From assembly GCA_030452125.1 (NCBI GenBank), contig JAKDMV010000006.1, forward strand, positions 1-51,377: 51,377 nt of DNA, written 5' to 3'. Position 1 is the stretch's first letter. Each line of letters opens with the position of its first letter. The position numbers and the translations under genes are program-made. Source of the DNA: Micrococcaceae bacterium. GTDB lineage: Bacteria; Actinomycetota; Actinomycetes; Actinomycetales; Micrococcaceae. Of the stretch, positions 28,823 to 37,972 are shown one piece after another. The notes beneath the pieces were generated by a model. The model was not told where the DNA came from and did no database searches. It saw only the letters and a program-made list of their open reading frames with translations.

Positions 28823-29170
28823 TTAGGCTTCGATCTTCTCGCCGCGGCCGGCGCGGAGCTTATTCAACCGATCCTTGAGGGTCTGTTCGAGCTCGTCGAT
28901 GGAACGGCGCTCCAGCAGCATGTCCCAGTGGGTACGGACCGGCTTGTCCTTGGAGGTGTCCGGCAGTTCGCCGTCGACCAGGAGTGCTTCCTTGCCGGTC
29001 TTGGAGACCCAGGAGAGGGGAATCTCGGCCTCGGTGGAGAACATCACGAAAACCTGCTCCCCATCGGCGCAACGGTACTCCACGCGCTGACGCGGTGCCG
29101 GCTCCACCCCGGCTTCGGTCTCCATGCTCTGTGCGCCCAAACGCATTCCACGCAGACTGCGATCGCTCAT
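28823..29170 (-). CDS. rbpA: RNA polymerase-binding protein RbpA
   Basis: 115 residues. MSDRSLRGMRLGAQS at the N-terminus is the conserved tail that reaches the promoter near the -10 element; the middle is the RbpA core, followed by a basic linker and the C-terminal sigma-interaction helix (DELEQTLKDRLNKLRAG). RbpA stabilises open complexes with housekeeping sigma. GGGAGAAA precedes the ATG. A SigR-like promoter upstream matches the known regulation of rbpA in Streptomyces. Confidence 0.96.
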   Translation of the reverse strand: MSDRSLRGMRLGAQSMETEAGVEPAPRQRVEYRCADGEQVFVMFSTEAEIPLSWVSKTGKEALLVDGELPDTSKDKPVRTHWDMLLERRSIDELEQTLKDRLNKLRAGRGEKIEA

Positions 29171-29220
29171 GTTTTCTCCCTACTACGTTCTGCTGCTCTT
29201 CGGCATCATCCACTGTTTAC

Positions 29221-29248
29221 AACGCCTGGGGTGGGGTAATCATTCCCC
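29221..29248 (-). promoter_or_regulatory. SigR-type promoter of rbpA
   Basis: On the minus strand GGGGAAT (29242-29248) is followed after exactly 18 nt by GTT (29221-29223), matching the SigR/SigH thiol-stress consensus GGAAT-N18-GTT. The predicted start lies about 40-45 nt before the rbpA ATG. rbpA is a SigR target in Streptomyces. Confidence 0.7.
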
Positions 29249-29278
29249 TGAGCCCTTGGCGGAAGCCACAAAGACACC

Positions 29279-29284
29279 AGTATA
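29279..29284 (-). promoter_or_regulatory. Second possible promoter (-10 TATACT) for rbpA
   Basis: TATACT with an approximate -35 (CGACAA, 17-nt spacer) upstream of the SigR-type site. A housekeeping plus a stress promoter in series would be normal for rbpA. Confidence 0.4.
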
Positions 29285-29315
29285 CGCGTTGCCAGCCCAC
29301 GTTGTCGTTTAACGA

Positions 29316-29351
29316 GGTGGGGCACGAAGGGTGTTCCCTCCGTGCCCCACC
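29316..29351 (-). terminator. Hairpin after the SPFH gene
   Basis: An 11-bp perfect stem (29316-29326 with 29341-29351) sits about 25 nt past the SPFH stop on the minus strand. The following T-run is poor, so termination may be weak. Confidence 0.55.
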
Positions 29352-29376
29352 ATCTGGTGTTATCAGCCGTGGAAAC

Positions 29377-30303
29377 CTAGGGCTGCTTCGGGGCGCCCGG
29401 TGCCGTGGCGGCGCCGGCCGAATCGTCACCGTCCGTGAAGTTGCCCAAGGCCCCACCGATGCCCTTGAGGGCTTCGCCGACCTCGCTGGGGATGATCCAC
29501 AGTTTGTTCGAGGAGCCCTCGGCCAGCTTCGGAAGGGTCTGCAGGTACTGGTAGGCCAGCAACTTCTGGTCCGGGTTTCCGGCGTGGATGGCGTCGAAGA
29601 CCTTCTCGATCGCCTGGGCTTCACCATCGGCGCGCAGGATGGCGGCCTTGGCGTCACCTTCGGCAGCGAGGATGGCAGCCTGACGCTGGCCCTCGGCGGT
29701 GAGGATCTGGGACTGCTTGGTGCCTTCGGCGGTCAGAATGGCGGCACGGCGGTCACGCTCGGCGCGCATCTGCTTCTCCATCGAGTCCTGGATGGACAGC
29801 GGCGGGTCGATGGCCTTGAGCTCCACCCGGGAAACGCGGATGCCCCACTTGCCGGTCGCCTCGTCCAGGACGCCGCGCAACTGGCCGTTGATCTGGTCAC
29901 GGCTGGTCAGCGCCTCTTCGAGGTTCAGGCCGCCGACGACGTTACGCAGCGTGGTGGTGGTCAGCTGTTCGACCGCCTGGATGTAGTTGGCGATCTCGTA
30001 GGTGGCCGCCCGCGGTTCGGTGATCTGGAAGTACACGACGGTGTCGATGGAGACCACGAGGTTGTCCTCGGTGATCACCGGCTGCGGCGGGAAGCTGACG
30101 ACGTTTTCACGCAGATCCAACAGCGGCAGCAGGCGGTCCACGAATGGGATCAGCAGCGTCAGGCCCGGTCCGAGCGTGCGCTGGTATTTACCCAGCCGCT
30201 CCACGATGCCTGCCCGCGCCTGCGGGACGATGCGTACCGATCGCAGGAGCACGATGATCACGAAGACCGCGAGTACTGCCAGGACTATGCCTAGGCCTGT
30301 CAT
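29377..30303 (-). CDS. SPFH/Band 7 protein (stomatin/QmcA-like)
   Basis: 308 residues. One N-terminal membrane helix (about 4-22), the Band 7 domain to about residue 190 (VPQARAGIVERLGKYQRTLGPG, ITEDNLVVSIDTVVYFQI) and a coiled-coil with repeated ILTAEG/ILAAEG-type units (about 188-235), then Gly/Ala-rich tail. SPFH proteins form ring assemblies at membranes and are often paired with NfeD. Here the NfeD gene lies 86 nt upstream on the same strand, supporting a pair. Confidence 0.93.
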   Translation of the reverse strand: MTGLGIVLAVLAVFVIIVLLRSVRIVPQARAGIVERLGKYQRTLGPGLTLLIPFVDRLLPLLDLRENVVSFPPQPVITEDNLVVSIDTVVYFQITEPRAATYEIANYIQAVEQLTTTTLRNVVGGLNLEEALTSRDQINGQLRGVLDEATGKWGIRVSRVELKAIDPPLSIQDSMEKQMRAERDRRAAILTAEGTKQSQILTAEGQRQAAILAAEGDAKAAILRADGEAQAIEKVFDAIHAGNPDQKLLAYQYLQTLPKLAEGSSNKLWIIPSEVGEALKGIGGALGNFTDGDDSAGAATAPGAPKQP

Positions 30304-30389
30304 TGATGGTTCCTCTTTTCCTTATGGCCCTTCGCAGGGCATTGGACTGACCAGATCCGGATGTTTCCTTCTCCGGCCGTGTCGAAGTA

Positions 30390-30857
30390 CTAGTTCTCGT
30401 GTGGTTCCGCGGCGCGCATCGTGATGTACGCCGTGGCTCCATCGATGCTCACGACGGTTCCGTACATCCCGGGAGCCAACGCGGCGTCGTCCTGGCTTCT
30501 GACGCTCCAGGTCTCTCCGCCGATCTTGGCGCGGCCACCGAGTTTCGTGGTGGGTTCGAGCACGAGGGCGTCCTGGCCGACCAGGCGATCGACATTGGTC
30601 AGCCGGTCGGCGGGGCCCTTATGCAATTGCCGGAGGGCGATCGGTCTGATGAAGAGGATCATGGCCAGGGAAACGAGGCAGAAGGCCAGGGCCTGAAGCC
30701 AGAATTCTCCGCCGGCGAGGGCCACGACGACCCCACCGAGTGCGCCGGCACTGAGCATGATGAAGTACAGGTCCAGCGACATCATTTCGATGATCGCCAG
30801 GATCAGGAACAGTGCGAGCCAGAAGACCCAACTGTTCTCGAGGACCCATTCGAACAT
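30390..30857 (-). CDS. NfeD family protein
   Basis: 155 residues from ATG 30857. N-terminal helices (about 8-65: FWLALFLILAIIEMMSLDLY, two or three segments), then a C-terminal OB-fold (VGQDALVLEPTTKLGGRAKI, DDAALAPGMYGTVVSIDG) typical of the short NfeD class. NfeD partners stomatin-like proteins; the downstream SPFH gene fits. A longer open frame exists upstream, but this start has GGGTGACG 4 nt before it. Confidence 0.9.
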   Translation of the reverse strand: MFEWVLENSWVFWLALFLILAIIEMMSLDLYFIMLSAGALGGVVVALAGGEFWLQALAFCLVSLAMILFIRPIALRQLHKGPADRLTNVDRLVGQDALVLEPTTKLGGRAKIGGETWSVRSQDDAALAPGMYGTVVSIDGATAYITMRAAEPHEN

Positions 30858-30979
30858 TTCGTCACCCGCATGCGTTGGGAGGGCGCTTGCCACCCTCGGT
30901 CCTACCATCTTGCATGATGAGTGCCGGTGGGATCGTCACCCTTGGGAGGTATGTTCGAGTCCTTCCGCTGGTCCGCGCG

Positions 30980-31837
30980 CTATCGACGGCGAAACACCTG
31001 CAGGCGGAAGGCGGCGGTGACCCGGGCCGGCATCGGGTGGGTCTGCAACCGGGAGCGGGTCGACGCGTCATCGTGGTGGTGGCCCGCCGGGCCCATCGTG
31101 GCCAACCGGACGGCGTCGTCCGTGGAAAGCTCCAGCGAGGAACGGATTTCCCGGGTGTGGACGGCCTCGAATTCCGGGCCCACCGCCGCGGCCACGGACT
31201 CGTCCTTCCCTGCCGCGATGCCGAGCAGCCCCAGGGGCACCGTGGCTTCTGCCAGATGTCCGGGCAGGGGAGTGGCCACCAGGGCCAGCCCGCCCGGGGC
31301 GATGACGCGGGCAAATTCCTTGCCGTTGCGAGGGGCAAAGACGTTCAACAGGAGATCGACGCCGGCGTCGGCAACCGGAAGCGGACGCCAGAGATCCCAG
31401 ACCAGCGCCCGGGTCCGGGGAAGCCTGGCGGCACGCCGCATGGCGTACCGGGAGATGTCCAGCGCAAGGGCGGGCGGCCTCTGGCCGCGGGATCCGGCCA
31501 GGGCCGAGGCCACCGCGTCGAGGTAGTACCCCGTTCCGGCGCCGGCATCGAGAAGTCGCGGGACCCGGTCCGGAAATCCCGTCAGGGCCTCCTGGGCGAG
31601 GGCGTCGGCCAAAGGTTCGTAGTGTCCGGCAGCCAGGAAGGAGGCCCTGGCCTGGACCATGGCGGCCGTATCTTCCCGAAAGGAGGTGCCCCGGCCGGTC
31701 AGGAGATTGAAGTAGCCCTGCTTGGCGGCATCGTAGCGATGCCCTGTGGGGCAGGTGAGCGTGCGCTCCCCGGAGGAAGCCGCTGCCAGGGTCCCGGCGC
31801 AGAGCGGGCAGCGCAGGGGGACCAGATCATCGCTCAT
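30980..31837 (-). CDS. RlmA-type 23S rRNA (guanine-N1) methyltransferase
   Basis: 285 residues from ATG 31837 (GAAGGAA upstream). The N-terminal zinc finger reads CPLCAG then CPTGHRYD, the RlmA hallmark, followed by KQGYFNLL. The SAM-binding motif I is LLDAGAGTGYYLDAV. RlmA(II)/TlrB methylate G748 of 23S rRNA in Gram-positives and can confer macrolide protection; RlmA(I) modify G745. It is divergent from the S9 peptidase gene. Confidence 0.9.
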   Translation of the reverse strand: MSDDLVPLRCPLCAGTLAAASSGERTLTCPTGHRYDAAKQGYFNLLTGRGTSFREDTAAMVQARASFLAAGHYEPLADALAQEALTGFPDRVPRLLDAGAGTGYYLDAVASALAGSRGQRPPALALDISRYAMRRAARLPRTRALVWDLWRPLPVADAGVDLLLNVFAPRNGKEFARVIAPGGLALVATPLPGHLAEATVPLGLLGIAAGKDESVAAAVGPEFEAVHTREIRSSLELSTDDAVRLATMGPAGHHHDDASTRSRLQTHPMPARVTAAFRLQVFRRR

Positions 31838-31865
31838 GGCTATTTCCTTCAATAAGTCTTTCAGA

Positions 31866-31871
31866 TACGCT
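31866..31871 (+). promoter_or_regulatory. -10 box of a probable leaderless promoter (S9 peptidase)
   Basis: TACGCT lies 6 nt before the GTG at 31878, which argues for that GTG rather than the ATG at 31836. Confidence 0.45.
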
Positions 31872-31877
31872 CACGGG

Positions 31878-33983
31878 GTGAAACCAGATCAGTTAGAGCT
31901 CCTGACCACTGTATCCGCCCCCGCTTTGGACCCGGCCGGTCGCCGGGTGGTGTTCGCGGCGACCAGGCCCAGCTTCGACGCCGATTCCGGGGTGGGGCAG
32001 CTCTGGCTGATCGAGCTTGATGAATACGGCAGCGCCGCGGGCCCCGCGCGGAGGATCACCCGCGGGACCTCGGATGCCCAGCCCAGGTTCTCGCCCGACG
32101 GGCGGTTGATCGCCTTCCTGCGCCCCAATGGCGAGGGCGTCCCGCAGTTGGCCATCGTCGACGCCCGCGGCGGTGAACCCCGGGTGATCACCAACCGCCA
32201 TCTGGGGGTGTCGGAGTTCGTCTTCTCCCCTGATGGCCGCCGGGTGGCCTTCGGCAGCCGTACCCCCGAGGAAGGACGCTACGGCACCGTGGAGGGGGTG
32301 GGCGCCGGGGCCGAGGCCCCACGCCGGATCACCGGATATAAGTACCGGTTCAACGGGCTCGGATTCGGCAACGACCGCCGGAACGGGATCCACCTCATTG
32401 AGGTCCCGGCCCCCGACGCCGAACCCTTCATCAAGCCCGTGGGCCGGGCAGCTAAGACCGTCCAGAAAGCCGCCGCGGCCCGCGAAAACGTAGAGGGGGA
32501 CAGCCACACCTGCCAGGCACCGGCCGAGGGCTTCCCGGTGACGCGCCTGCTCACCCCCGCCGATGCCGATTGCAACAGTCCGGAGTTCGGGCCCGATGGC
32601 AAGCACCTGTATTTCACCGCGGCATTGCATCACGGAGCCGATGCGGATCTGCGCTCGATGATCCACCGGGTCCCGGTGGAGGACGTGGACACCTCGGCAG
32701 CGGGAGAACCCGACGTCGAATTGGTGGCCGGCTCACCGTCGGGCGATACTGTTTACGACGCAGCGACCTTCAGCCGCGACGGGGAGAAGCTGTTTCTGCT
32801 GGGTAGCAAGGTGGGGGAGTCGGGCACCGACTTCGTGGCTCATAGTGCCGCCGTCCATGTCCTGCCCACCGAAAAGATCGGGGCGGCGGAACCCACCCTC
32901 CTGACCGATCCGCAGATACTCGACTACAGCGAAAGCGGAGGCCTCTTCCCCGTGGGCTCCGGTGAGGTCGCCGCCTTGGCCCGGGTGCGGGGCAGTAGCG
33001 AACTCCATGTCATCGACGCTTCCGGTGCGACCCGGATCCTGGTTTCGGGCCCGCTGGAGGTGACCGGGGTTTCGGAGGCCGCGGACATCGTCGTCGTGTC
33101 CTATACCGACCCGGCCACCCCCGGGGAGATCGCCCTGGTGCAGGACGGCGGAGTGGTTGCCTTGACGGATTTCGCCGCTCCGTTGCGCGAGCAGACCCGC
33201 ATCAGCGCACCACATGAACTGACCGTGCCTTCGGCCGACGGCTATCCGGTCCATGGCTGGCTCTATCTGCCCGAAGGCGAGGGCCCCCACCCGGTGCTGC
33301 TGAACATCCATGGTGGCCCCTACGCCCAATATGGTTGGGGTTATTTCGACGAGGCTCAGGTCTATGCACGGGCCGGATACGCGGTACTGCAGTGCAACCC
33401 ACGGGGCAGCGCCAGCTACGGCCGTGCCCACGGCCTGGCCATCAAGGAGGCCATGGGCACCGTCGATCTGCAGGACGTATTGGCCTTCCTGGATGGTGCG
33501 GTCGCCGCCGAGCCGTCGCTGGATGGGAACCGGGTCGGGGTGTTGGGCGGTTCCTACGGCGGATACCTCACCGCCTGGACCATCGCCCACGACCACCGTT
33601 TCGCCGCAGCGATCGTGGAGCGTGGATTCCTGGATCCGATCTCCTTCGTCGGTTCGAGCGACATCGGCTGGTTCTTCGGTGACGAGTACACCGGGCGGGA
33701 TGTGGCCGCAACCCTGGAACAAAGTCCGATGGCGAAGGTCGGGCAGGTGCGGACCCCCACCCTGGTGATGCATTCGGAAGAGGATTACCGGTGCCCCTTG
33801 GAACAGGCCCAGCGCTACTACGTGGAGTTGCTGCGGCAGGGGGTCGAGACCGAATTCCTGCTCTTCCCCGGGGAGAACCACGAACTCTCCCGCGCCGGGA
33901 CGCCGTGGCACCGTCGCCAACGCTTCGAGGCGATCCTGGACTGGTGGGATCGGTACCTTCCGGTGAACCCGGCCCGCGACTGA
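31878..33983 (+). CDS. S9 family prolyl oligopeptidase/dipeptidyl aminopeptidase
   Basis: 701 residues from GTG 31878 (leaderless). The N-terminal beta-propeller repeats (RRVVFAATRPSF, PDGRLIAFLR, PDGRRVAFGS) end near residue 440, then the alpha/beta hydrolase domain with LNIHGGPYAQYGWG. The catalytic triad is S559 (GGSYGGY), D636 (EEDYRCP) and H668 (GENHELS). It has no signal peptide and probably cleaves short peptides in the cytosol. It converges on the def gene. Confidence 0.93.
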   Translation: MKPDQLELLTTVSAPALDPAGRRVVFAATRPSFDADSGVGQLWLIELDEYGSAAGPARRITRGTSDAQPRFSPDGRLIAFLRPNGEGVPQLAIVDARGGEPRVITNRHLGVSEFVFSPDGRRVAFGSRTPEEGRYGTVEGVGAGAEAPRRITGYKYRFNGLGFGNDRRNGIHLIEVPAPDAEPFIKPVGRAAKTVQKAAAARENVEGDSHTCQAPAEGFPVTRLLTPADADCNSPEFGPDGKHLYFTAALHHGADADLRSMIHRVPVEDVDTSAAGEPDVELVAGSPSGDTVYDAATFSRDGEKLFLLGSKVGESGTDFVAHSAAVHVLPTEKIGAAEPTLLTDPQILDYSESGGLFPVGSGEVAALARVRGSSELHVIDASGATRILVSGPLEVTGVSEAADIVVVSYTDPATPGEIALVQDGGVVALTDFAAPLREQTRISAPHELTVPSADGYPVHGWLYLPEGEGPHPVLLNIHGGPYAQYGWGYFDEAQVYARAGYAVLQCNPRGSASYGRAHGLAIKEAMGTVDLQDVLAFLDGAVAAEPSLDGNRVGVLGGSYGGYLTAWTIAHDHRFAAAIVERGFLDPISFVGSSDIGWFFGDEYTGRDVAATLEQSPMAKVGQVRTPTLVMHSEEDYRCPLEQAQRYYVELLRQGVETEFLLFPGENHELSRAGTPWHRRQRFEAILDWWDRYLPVNPARD

Positions 33984-34003
33984 TCGTTGGTGGGCCCGGG
34001 GAG

Positions 34004-34690
34004 CTAGAAGCCCAGCCCCGCCCGGGCGGCAGCAATATCGGCGCCGGCCCAGCGGCTGGCGTATTCCTCGGCGCCCACCAGGCTGCGGGTCATCGCCCGA
34101 TCGATGTAGACCGTTCCGTCCAGATGGTCGGTCTCATGGGCGAGGATCCGTGCCTGCCATCCATGGAATTTGCGCTGGATGGTTTCCCCGGTGGGAGTCG
34201 TATAGGTGGCTGCCAGATCGGCTGGACGCTCGACGACCGCCTGGAAGCCGCTGAAGGACAGGCACCCCTCGTAGAAGGAAGCCGTCCGCGTGCCCACGGC
34301 CTGATAGTGGGGATTAATGATCGCGAAGTACTCAAGCGATTCCCGTTCACGCACCCTGGCGATCTCGGCATCGGTGGCGAAGGTGTCCTCCAACACGGCC
34401 AGTCGCAGGGGAAGTCCGATCTGCGGGGCGGCCAAACCAACCCCGGGGGCGGCATGCATGGTGGCCCGCATGATCTCCAGCAAGGCCTCCAACACTTCCG
34501 GTTCCAGCTGACCGGTGTACTCCTGTGCTTCCATCCGCAGCACGGGATGGCCGAGTTGGACGATGGACGGCAGTGTTTCGGGCAGCAAGGTGCCGTGGTT
34601 TCCCCGGGTGGCGCGTTCGAGCATGGTCCCCACCAGATCCGCCAGCCGGCCGGGGGAGTAGGCGGCAGTTACAGATCGGTCCAGGGTCAT
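34004..34690 (-). CDS. def: Peptide deformylase
   Basis: 228 residues, longer than the core (about 170-190) by an N-terminal extension. The three family motifs are present: GVGLAAPQIG, EGCLS (metal Cys) and HETDHLDG (HEXXH variant with metal His). It removes the formyl group from nascent proteins. Its start overlaps the zapE stop (ATGA). Arthrobacter-type genomes carry another def elsewhere, so redundancy is likely. Confidence 0.93.
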   Translation of the reverse strand: MTLDRSVTAAYSPGRLADLVGTMLERATRGNHGTLLPETLPSIVQLGHPVLRMEAQEYTGQLEPEVLEALLEIMRATMHAAPGVGLAAPQIGLPLRLAVLEDTFATDAEIARVRERESLEYFAIINPHYQAVGTRTASFYEGCLSFSGFQAVVERPADLAATYTTPTGETIQRKFHGWQARILAHETDHLDGTVYIDRAMTRSLVGAEEYASRWAGADIAAARAGLGF

Positions 34691-35835
34691 CGAAGCGGGC
34701 TTTCCTGTTGGGAGGGGGCGGGATCGTGGAGGGAATCTTCATCGGAGGTCCCGGGAACCAGCGGTCGCAACGCCATGAGCCGGCTGCCCAGCCGGGCGGC
34801 ATCGACGGGATGACCTTCCACCGCATCGGGGTCGGGCGGATCCACGCAAATCAGATCGGTGCGCACATCGCGGTCGTACAGGACGTCGATGAGGTTGGCC
34901 AGGCGCTTCCAGGCGCTGGTCGTGGCCCGGTCCGGTGCGGGGATGCCATCGATGATGACATGGTGGAAATTCCGGGCCAGGTGCAGGTAATCGGAGGCTG
35001 CCGAGGGGCGGTCGCACAGGTCGCGGAAATCGAACCAGGCCTGCCCATGGGCGGCACGTTGGGCCGTGAAGCTGTGCGTCGTGGGCTTGAGGTCGGTGAT
35101 TTCGTTGTGGTGGGGGACCGCGAGTCCTGCCTGGGCCAGTTGTTCCGCCGTGCCGGGGACGATGATGTGCCCTGCCGCATAGCCGGAGAGGCGGTCTGCT
35201 TCGGTGATCCGGGCCCGGTAGTCGGTTCCGCCGTCGAGCATGACCACTTTCATACGTGACTTGATCAGTTCGATGGTCGGTTCGAAGAGGTGGTGGAAGT
35301 AGTCATTGGGCAGCAGATCGTCCGGGGCATAGTTCGAGGTCGCGATCAGCAGGATTCCCCGGGCAAAAACTGCCTTGAGTGCGCGGGCAAAGAACATCGC
35401 ATCGCCGGGGTCGTGCACGTGGAGTTCGTCGAAGCACAGCACCCGTACGTCCCCTAGCAACTCGTCCAGTGCCACCTCGACGGCGGTATCACCGGCGGAC
35501 TCAGCCAGTTCGGAACTATGCGCCGAGGCATGGAGATCGCGGAAGAAATCGTGGAAGTGCAGCCGGCGGGTGGCCTCGCTCTGTAGTGCCTCATGCACCA
35601 GCCCCATGAGCCATGACTTGCCGCGCCCGGGAGGGCCGTAGATGTAGAAGTTCTCCACCGACGCCGTTTTGGAGCGTCGTGAAAGCGCCCGGGCAGCGGC
35701 CGTGGAGAGGTCTCTGACCAGGGACTGCTGCTGGGGATCGAGTTCCACACCTGCTGCGTCAACGGAGGCCTGGACCCGGGCGATGATCTTCCGCACTGAA
35801 TTACGCGGGCCGAACGGCAGGGGAGAGGGCCTCAT
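34687..35835 (-). CDS. zapE: AFG1-like ATPase (ZapE)
   Basis: 382 residues. Walker A GPPGRGKSWLMG near residue 72 and Walker B VRVLCFDELHVHD near 133, with the sensor region LLIATSNYAPDDL and the RHxF-type block (HHLFEPTIELIKSRMKV). AFG1 members are AAA+ proteins; in E. coli ZapE destabilises FtsZ rings, in eukaryotes they regulate mitochondrial protein turnover. The role in actinobacteria is not established. It is coupled to def. Confidence 0.88.
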   Translation of the reverse strand: MRPSPLPFGPRNSVRKIIARVQASVDAAGVELDPQQQSLVRDLSTAAARALSRRSKTASVENFYIYGPPGRGKSWLMGLVHEALQSEATRRLHFHDFFRDLHASAHSSELAESAGDTAVEVALDELLGDVRVLCFDELHVHDPGDAMFFARALKAVFARGILLIATSNYAPDDLLPNDYFHHLFEPTIELIKSRMKVVMLDGGTDYRARITEADRLSGYAAGHIIVPGTAEQLAQAGLAVPHHNEITDLKPTTHSFTAQRAAHGQAWFDFRDLCDRPSAASDYLHLARNFHHVIIDGIPAPDRATTSAWKRLANLIDVLYDRDVRTDLICVDPPDPDAVEGHPVDAARLGSRLMALRPLVPGTSDEDSLHDPAPSQQESPLR

Positions 35836-35901
35836 CGGGCCGACTCCCGTGCTTGCGAAGTCTTCATGGGTGCATTCTACAAAGGTTGCTGCACCATTGG
35901 G

Positions 35902-36087
35902 TCATACGTCCTGGGCCACGCCGCCTGCGACCCCTTCCGCATTGACACGAGCCTGCTGATCCTTGTCCTGCTGGGCATCGCGGATGCCCCTTCTGACCGC
36001 TGAACGGATAGTGGTGTGAAGGAGATAGAAAAACACCCCGAGGCCGAGCGCGCAAAGGACGATGGAGTTGAGTATCGAGGCATCCAT
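35902..36087 (-). CDS. Small membrane protein
   Basis: 61 residues from ATG 36087. One membrane helix (about 5-25, ILNSIVLCALGLGVFFYLLH) and a charged tail (RRGIRDAQQDKDQQ). No family recognised. It stands in the short gap upstream of zapE, and its start region overlaps the tentative start of the GNAT gene on the other strand, so one of these starts may be wrong. Confidence 0.5.
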   Translation of the reverse strand: MDASILNSIVLCALGLGVFFYLLHTTIRSAVRRGIRDAQQDKDQQARVNAEGVAGGVAQDV

Positions 36088-36628
36088 ATACTGGAGTGTA
36101 CTTCGTGATGACGTCCTATTGGAAACGGTTGGAAGATTGTCAAAACATACGCTCATCAGGGCCGCGACGCTGACTGACTCACCATCGATAGCCGATAAAA
36201 GCCACGACGGTGGCGCGAGCAGCAGTGCCGTGCCTGGCTATGTGGGTGCCATGAAGGACCCGGATCGTCTGGTGTTGGTGGCAGAAGCCGGCGGACAGGT
36301 GGTCGGCTGGGCAAAAACCCATGTCTGGGACCATGCCGACGGCCCTGCGTTGGCCGGACATTATCTAGGTGGCGTCACCGTCGACCCCAGGTGGAGGCGG
36401 CAGGGGATTGCAGCTCGCCTCACGCAAGAGCGGCTGGCCTGGATCTGGACCCGTAACCACGAGGCATGGTGCGTGGTGAACGCTGAAAATATTGCCTCGA
36501 TCGAGCTACACCGCGCGTGGGGATTCGTTCAGGTTGCCGCGGCGGCACGGTTTCACACGACCATATTTGCTGGGGGACGAGGGCTGCTCCTTCGAGCCGA
36601 ACGCCCCATTGAGAGCCCCAATCACTAG
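36062..36628 (+). CDS. GNAT family N-acetyltransferase
   Basis: 188 residues from ATG 36062, but GNAT similarity begins only near residue 31 (LIRAATLTDSPSI), so translation may start later at a TTG such as 36137. Motif A is visible: LGGVTVDPRWRRQGIAARL (acetyl-CoA loop RRQGIA), and motif B is VVNAENIASIELHRAWGF, both typical of the family. Substrate unknown. Codon choice and GC are slightly lower than in the core genes. It marks the left edge of the gene-poor island. Confidence 0.75.
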   Translation: MELSIEASIYWSVLRDDVLLETVGRLSKHTLIRAATLTDSPSIADKSHDGGASSSAVPGYVGAMKDPDRLVLVAEAGGQVVGWAKTHVWDHADGPALAGHYLGGVTVDPRWRRQGIAARLTQERLAWIWTRNHEAWCVVNAENIASIELHRAWGFVQVAAAARFHTTIFAGGRGLLLRAERPIESPNH

Positions 36629-37759
36629 AGTTATGCAGGGGAGAGGTGGTGAGGCCAAGCAGGAATGGTCGTGGGTGTCTCGGAGCTGTGGGCCCACGGA
36701 AGGGCTTGGATTCTCCTCCGGCGTCAACCAGGAAGAACGCATCAGCCGAACGGGATGGGCATGGCGGGGTGCGGGTGGAGTCAATGGCCGTGTCGATATC
36801 TCGGGGCTCCAGATCGACCGGCGGAGTCGGAACGCGAACGATGGCGTGTGAACGCAATCTGTGACGGTGCCGGAGAACACTCCGTGAGTGAGGCCGATGC
36901 ACTTGATCTCTTATCAGACCGCGGGCCGGACGCTTTATGGCGGGCGGGATGGCGCTGGCATCAAGAGGCGTCGTCCAGCAGCACATAACCCAGTGGGCAC
37001 GAATGCATTTCGCCGAAGTACCTGATCAGGGCAGTCCGACCTTCACGATTTGATAAAGCGCCGATAATCTACATTATGTCAAGTAATGCTTTGCTCGGGG
37101 TTCTTCCTGTCCTTTGCCTACCCGAGTGAAACAGGCAGTCCTGCTGTCCTGTCTCACTACAGTTAGGGCAACTGTCCGCCTGTCTTGCCCAAGGTGGGCC
37201 TGCAATAGGTTTCGTCGGCCTAGAGTCGAAGCGTGGGACGTGCACTCACGGCGTCCGATGTTCGCACCGAACGAGAACCGATTCCGGGCACCCTGACGTT
37301 CAGGGAACAACACTCCCCTGCGCCCATCAATGGCCACCTCTCTGCATGCTGGTCGACGCCCTGAGAAGACGTCGTTCCCGTTGAACTTGGATGTCGCACC
37401 AAGAACCGTGGAAATCTCTTCGTAGCCATTCCGCGTCAGGTACCTTGCAGCACTTCCCTAGCATTCGCGCGTGCCCGAGCATTTGGCCCGACTACCGCGA
37501 CGGCACGGGTCTCGTGATTTCTGTAGGACTCCGGCGCCATCATGAAATCAGACGACTCGCGGCACAAACCTGCGACGACAGATGTGCACACACAGCTTCG
37601 TCATCCGAGGGTCCAACCCTGCCCATCGGGGCATCGAGATCTGTGCTGAGTTCATTCCTTGTCCGACAGTCGGCTGCATAAGTCACAGCAGGGTCCTGTT
37701 GCCTGCTTGCGGGACACCAACTATTCACGGGTGAAAAGTGGCAGAAGGCCCCTGAACTT

Positions 37760-37972
37760 TTACCTGCGCGCGGCCACGAGGAGAGGCAGTGTGATAGCTG
37801 TTGCGATCATCCCGATGGCTACAGTCCATCCGAATGCTGAGCGAAAGTCTTCGGCAAACAGCCCGACGACCAGACCGAGCGCCAGACTCGCCAGGAACGA
37901 GATCCCTATTAGAGTGAAGGCGCTCGCCACGGGACGGTCTGCGGGGAAGATTCGGGCGAATGAACTAAACAC
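37760..37972 (-). CDS. Possible 70-residue two-helix membrane peptide
   Basis: From GTG 37972: two hydrophobic segments (FTLIGISFLASLALGLVVGL and VAIGMIATAITLPLLVAA) joined by a short acidic loop. The composition is protein-like, unlike the rest of the island, but the start is uncertain (the frame stays open to 38098) and no family is recognised. It could be an intact small gene or the last two helices of a decayed transporter. Confidence 0.3.
   Translation of the reverse strand: MFSSFARIFPADRPVASAFTLIGISFLASLALGLVVGLFAEDFRSAFGWTVAIGMIATAITLPLLVAARR

Noticed and set aside
29217-29657. Minus-strand open frame of 146 codons at the SPFH 3' end
   Set aside because: It is out of frame with the SPFH gene over most of its length and has no protein family features.
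36420-36986. Minus-strand open frame of 188 codons overlapping GNAT and the island
   Set aside because: No family resemblance, Pro/Arg-rich shadow-like composition, no ribosome site, and it runs antisense through the GNAT motif region.
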